19,222 bases of DNA, from positions 49,948 through 69,169 of the forward strand of contig CAMPET010000065.1 of assembly GCA_946803715.1 (NCBI GenBank), given 5' to 3'. Source of the DNA: Beroe ovata (taxonomy: Eukaryota; Ctenophora; Nuda; Beroida; Beroidae). This document shows, piece by piece, positions 16,629 to 19,222 of the stretch (position 1 is its first letter; every line of letters begins with the position of its first letter). Both the position numbers and the translations under genes were made by a program. The notes beneath the pieces were generated by a model. That model was given only the letters and a program-made list of their open reading frames with translations. It searched no databases and had not been told where the DNA came from.

Positions 16629-18976
16629 TGGAGGAAACCGCCAAATAAAGCCTGGAATGACTCATATCCAGGACATATATCAAATAAACATAACGCAGCC
16701 TCCAGTACTTCCCATGCTTACAAAAGTACATACCGAATCAGTGAGGTATGTATCTGATACTCTGTATCTGACTGAAGATGGTGCCGTGACACTACCATCC
16801 TTTACCATCATGACTAGGTTTACTGTATGTAGGAGGGCCTTGATTTGTGAATATCCTTTTCAGATGCCCCCATTTGAGACGGACTGTATTGAGGATGTTC
16901 CAAGTGGTGCAAAGCAAATACATTGCACTATCTGTGATGTAACCATGCCTGCATATGGAATAGCATACACCCACTTCCATAGTGCCAAGCACAACAGAAA
17001 GGTTTTGATAACTAGAATATTGGGTCACTTTTCATAGTGAAACATGACCTCATGGTTCATGTCTCACAGGCAAACAGCAACTGTTTGAGGAAACCTGATA
17101 AGAGATCGGAGCTAGAAAAGTGCTCTGCTACCTCGGGAATGGCTGGTAGGATGGAATGTATGGCATGTGGGGTAAAGCCGGGATCCTTCTACGGTATGAT
17201 CGGTCACATGGCTAGTCCTAAACATATCAAAAAGGTAATTGTGTCTCGATTCTGTATGTAGAACTCACAGAAAATAATCCATGGCGGGGTATTCTTACTA
17301 TTCACCTGCCGCCCATCTCAGATAAATGATGTTAACCCGGACAGCCGTGCTTTTAACCTCATGTGCAAGCCATGTCAGACTCAGCTCAATACAGCCGAGG
17401 ATTTGAATGCCCACTGTGAATCAGAGGATCACGTTCAGAAAATAACAGCAGAACTGCAGAAGAAATTCCCAGGTCTCGATTCCAATGTAAGTATTCCATA
17501 TAGTGCCCTTTACCTGTATAACCTTCCCTGTATTACTACAACAGTCGCTACATGAAAAGAAAAAGCACAAAACAGCAGAAAACTTTAATTTCCATGATAG
17601 AATCCAGGTCACGTGCAGAAACACATCACGTGCTACACAATTCTCACTTCAGAGTTCCCCCTGGTATTGTTCCACGTGCGACAAATCGTGCAACTCAGCC
17701 CAGACATTCGAAACACACATCACAAGTGTTAGACACGCGCAGAAAGTCGAGCAGTCTCTCAACGAGGGGAATAGTGAGGAGAAGAGAATGGAAGTCGCAA
17801 CCAATGTATGAAAAGTTGACAATTCTAGAACTATAGAAATTCTGGAACTAGAAATCCTTATTAGGTGCATTATTATTGTGATTTGTAATGAATATCTTGA
17901 CTTCTAATTCCACCTGATTTTTGCAGATTGAGATTCCTGGTCTGTACAAGTGTAAGGTGTGTCAGTTTGGCTCATCTGACAAACAGCTCTATGACAAGCA
18001 CTGTGAAACTGAGGTAAGGTCATCAGTCACTTTTTTCTATTTACTGATTCCTCTCTCGAAATATCTGTCGTGAGTTGTGTTGATGAACTTAATAATCTAC
18101 CGACAAAAGAGTCCTTCAAAAATCAGAGCATCAGCTGGCTTTCGTCGGTAGATAACCTAAATTCTGAATGACTCACAGCCAGGTAATACTTAAAACAAGC
18201 CCTAATATCATACTCCCTTGATAGAGTCACCGAGTTAACAAGTTGATCAAGAGACGGCAACTCGAGCTATATAGGGTGGCCGACTTCGCGAAGAGAGCGC
18301 TCAAGGGTCAGAATGTCGGTGAAATTGTGCCCCTCAATTCGAGGTTCGTAATGTGGAATAATTTTGAAGTCTCTCTTTTTAATCAGCTTTTGAAGCTTGA
18401 TCGTGTTTTAGCACTTTATGCCAGTTCATAGTGCATTTTCAAATTCTGCTTTGGATCACCACTACAATCCACAACTGATGTTCTACTACTATAGATGTTC
18501 CTCAGCACGCGCTGGACATTAAACAACTATTTGACGACTATTTCGCATTCTCAGGGGTCTGTATCACTGTGATGTCTGTAATCTGGGATTCTCACATCCT
18601 TCACTGCTGGAAGAGCACAGGAAAAGTAAACTACACACCGAGTCTGAGAAAAAATTAGCGGTAAGTGTGGAGCTGAGGTCGTGCTAAATCAATAAATTGA
18701 GCTATTTTAGTTAAAAGCGTGCTGATTGCAAGTCTACTCATTTTCAAGCAGAGTTCTGTAGGCATTATGTTACCACATTGATTCACAATGAGTTTCCGTC
18801 TTTAGACTATCCCTTCATATCGCTAACCCCTCCTTACTTCCATTACTCAGAGTTTAGCTCAGCAGCAGGGAGAGGCGCCACCTCCACCACCACCACCTCC
18901 AACAGTGTACCACTGTAAACACTGTGACGTCACGGTGTCAGATAAGATGAGGATGGAGGCTCACAACACGACTAAG
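16629..18976 (+). CDS. Tandem U1/JAZ-type C2H2 zinc-finger protein, 3' incomplete
   Basis: Exons: 16629-16745, 16864-17001, 17070-17234, 17322-17486, 17545-17805, 17927-18013, 18225-18343, 18555-18660, 18851-18976. With 15399-15662 as first exon they read continuously for 516 codons. Seven fingers start C-x2-C-x12-H, six with a full x5-H end (cysteines at 148, 203, 243, 325, 379 and 444). Examples are CTICD...HFHSAKH, CMACG...HMASPKH and CDVCN...HRKSKLH. This spacing is that of the zf-met/JAZ/U1-like family, typical of dsRNA binders such as ZNF346, ZFR and ZNF385. A run of eight prolines precedes finger 7 (C496, C499, H512), whose last His is missing. The donor at 18977 therefore probably leads off the window; otherwise translation runs to a stop at 19010-19012. 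All introns are phase 0 except 18344-18554 (phase 2). An alternative first exon from ATG 16618 reads unspliced into 16864. Exon 17545 has a second in-frame acceptor at 17652. Confidence 0.82.
18095..18153. repeat. Intronic inverted repeat
   Basis: ATCTACCGACAAAAG (18095-18109) and CTTTCGTCGGTAGAT (18139-18153) pair at 14 of 15 positions around a 29-nt loop, within the 211-nt intron 18014-18224. It may be a miniature element or an RNA hairpin in the pre-mRNA. Confidence 0.7.
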
Positions 18977-19056
18977 GTTGGTGAGGCGATGTGGCATGAG
19001 GTGAAGCAGTAATAGGTCAATGATTGATGGTCAATAATTTAATTGATTATAATAGT

Positions 19057-19222
19057 ACAAACACACAGATACACACACACAAACACAGTACACACAGACA
19101 CAGTACACACACATACACAGTACACACGCACACACACACACACATACACATACACAAACACACGTCACACATACACAAACACAAACATTAACACACGTCA
19201 CACACACAGACACACACACACA
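19057..19222. repeat. Right-edge CA-rich microsatellite
   Basis: CA-rich tract with interspersed AGTACACAC, CATACACA and ACACACGTCACACA variants, running to the window end. The minus-strand frame over it (Cys/Val-rich) is repeat translation. If the zinc-finger gene continues, this lies in its next intron; if it stops at 19012, it lies just downstream. Confidence 0.9.

Noticed and set aside
18492-18554. Possible extra exon before 18555, readable as VPQHALDIKQLFDDYFAFSG
   Set aside because: The peptide looks plausible, but that frame does not join the CDVC finger frame at 18555, and the finger frame meets a TGA just upstream. The acceptor at 18554 explains the data better.
19031-19219. Cys/Val-rich minus-strand frame
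   Set aside because: Direct translation of a CA microsatellite.
1-19222. CRISPR arrays, bacterial operons, prophage, tRNA or rRNA genes
   Set aside because: None seen; the intron-containing animal genes and microsatellites make a prokaryotic or organellar origin untenable, and no cloverleaf or rRNA block was recognised by eye.

Overview
This is a metazoan nuclear genomic window. The genes have short GT-AG introns (mostly 68-211 nt), use the standard stop codons, and have closest recognisable relatives among animal protein families: a TBK1/IKK-epsilon kinase, PCID2, the ER protein Asterix/WDR83OS and a phosducin-like protein. CA microsatellites, decayed transposons, AT-rich spacers and very short introns suggest a compact invertebrate genome. 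A demosponge-like animal would fit, but the sequence alone does not prove it. One ambiguous base (N) lies at 1217.

Layout. 1-1333: microsatellites and short tandem repeats, with a probable 5' end of a secreted or ER-targeted protein gene on the minus strand that runs off to the left. 1334-3148: AT-rich, no gene seen. 3149-6148 (minus): a complete five-exon TBK1/IKK-epsilon-like kinase of 832 residues. 6149-8382: a 2.2 kb divergent spacer holding a dead non-LTR reverse transcriptase fragment and a GC-rich island built from inverted and direct repeats. 8383-9579 (plus): intronless PCID2. 9812-12187 (plus): intronless 791-residue coiled-coil protein with no family recognised. 12689-13086 (plus): two-exon WDR83OS/Asterix. 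13180-13330: a small inverted-repeat element. 13605-14790 (plus): five-exon phosducin-like protein. 15399 to the right edge (plus): a Tyr/Gln-rich open frame leading into a tandem zinc-finger gene with at least seven U1/JAZ-type C2H2 fingers, probably continuing past the window. 19057-19222: CA-rich microsatellite.

The genes do not form an obvious pathway: innate immune signalling or autophagy kinase (TBK1-like), mRNA export (PCID2), ER membrane-protein insertion (Asterix), G-beta/gamma folding (PDCL) and probable RNA binding (zinc-finger gene). From 8383 onward all the genes shown lie on the plus strand with gaps of about 230-610 nt. All exon models were assembled by eye from frame, splice consensus and homology remembered from known family members; no alignment or transcript was available. 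The most interesting locus is 15399-17001, where a Tyr/Gln-rich 88-codon segment can either read through into a 318-residue basic protein with its own poly(A) signal, or splice in phase 0 into the zinc-finger exons.
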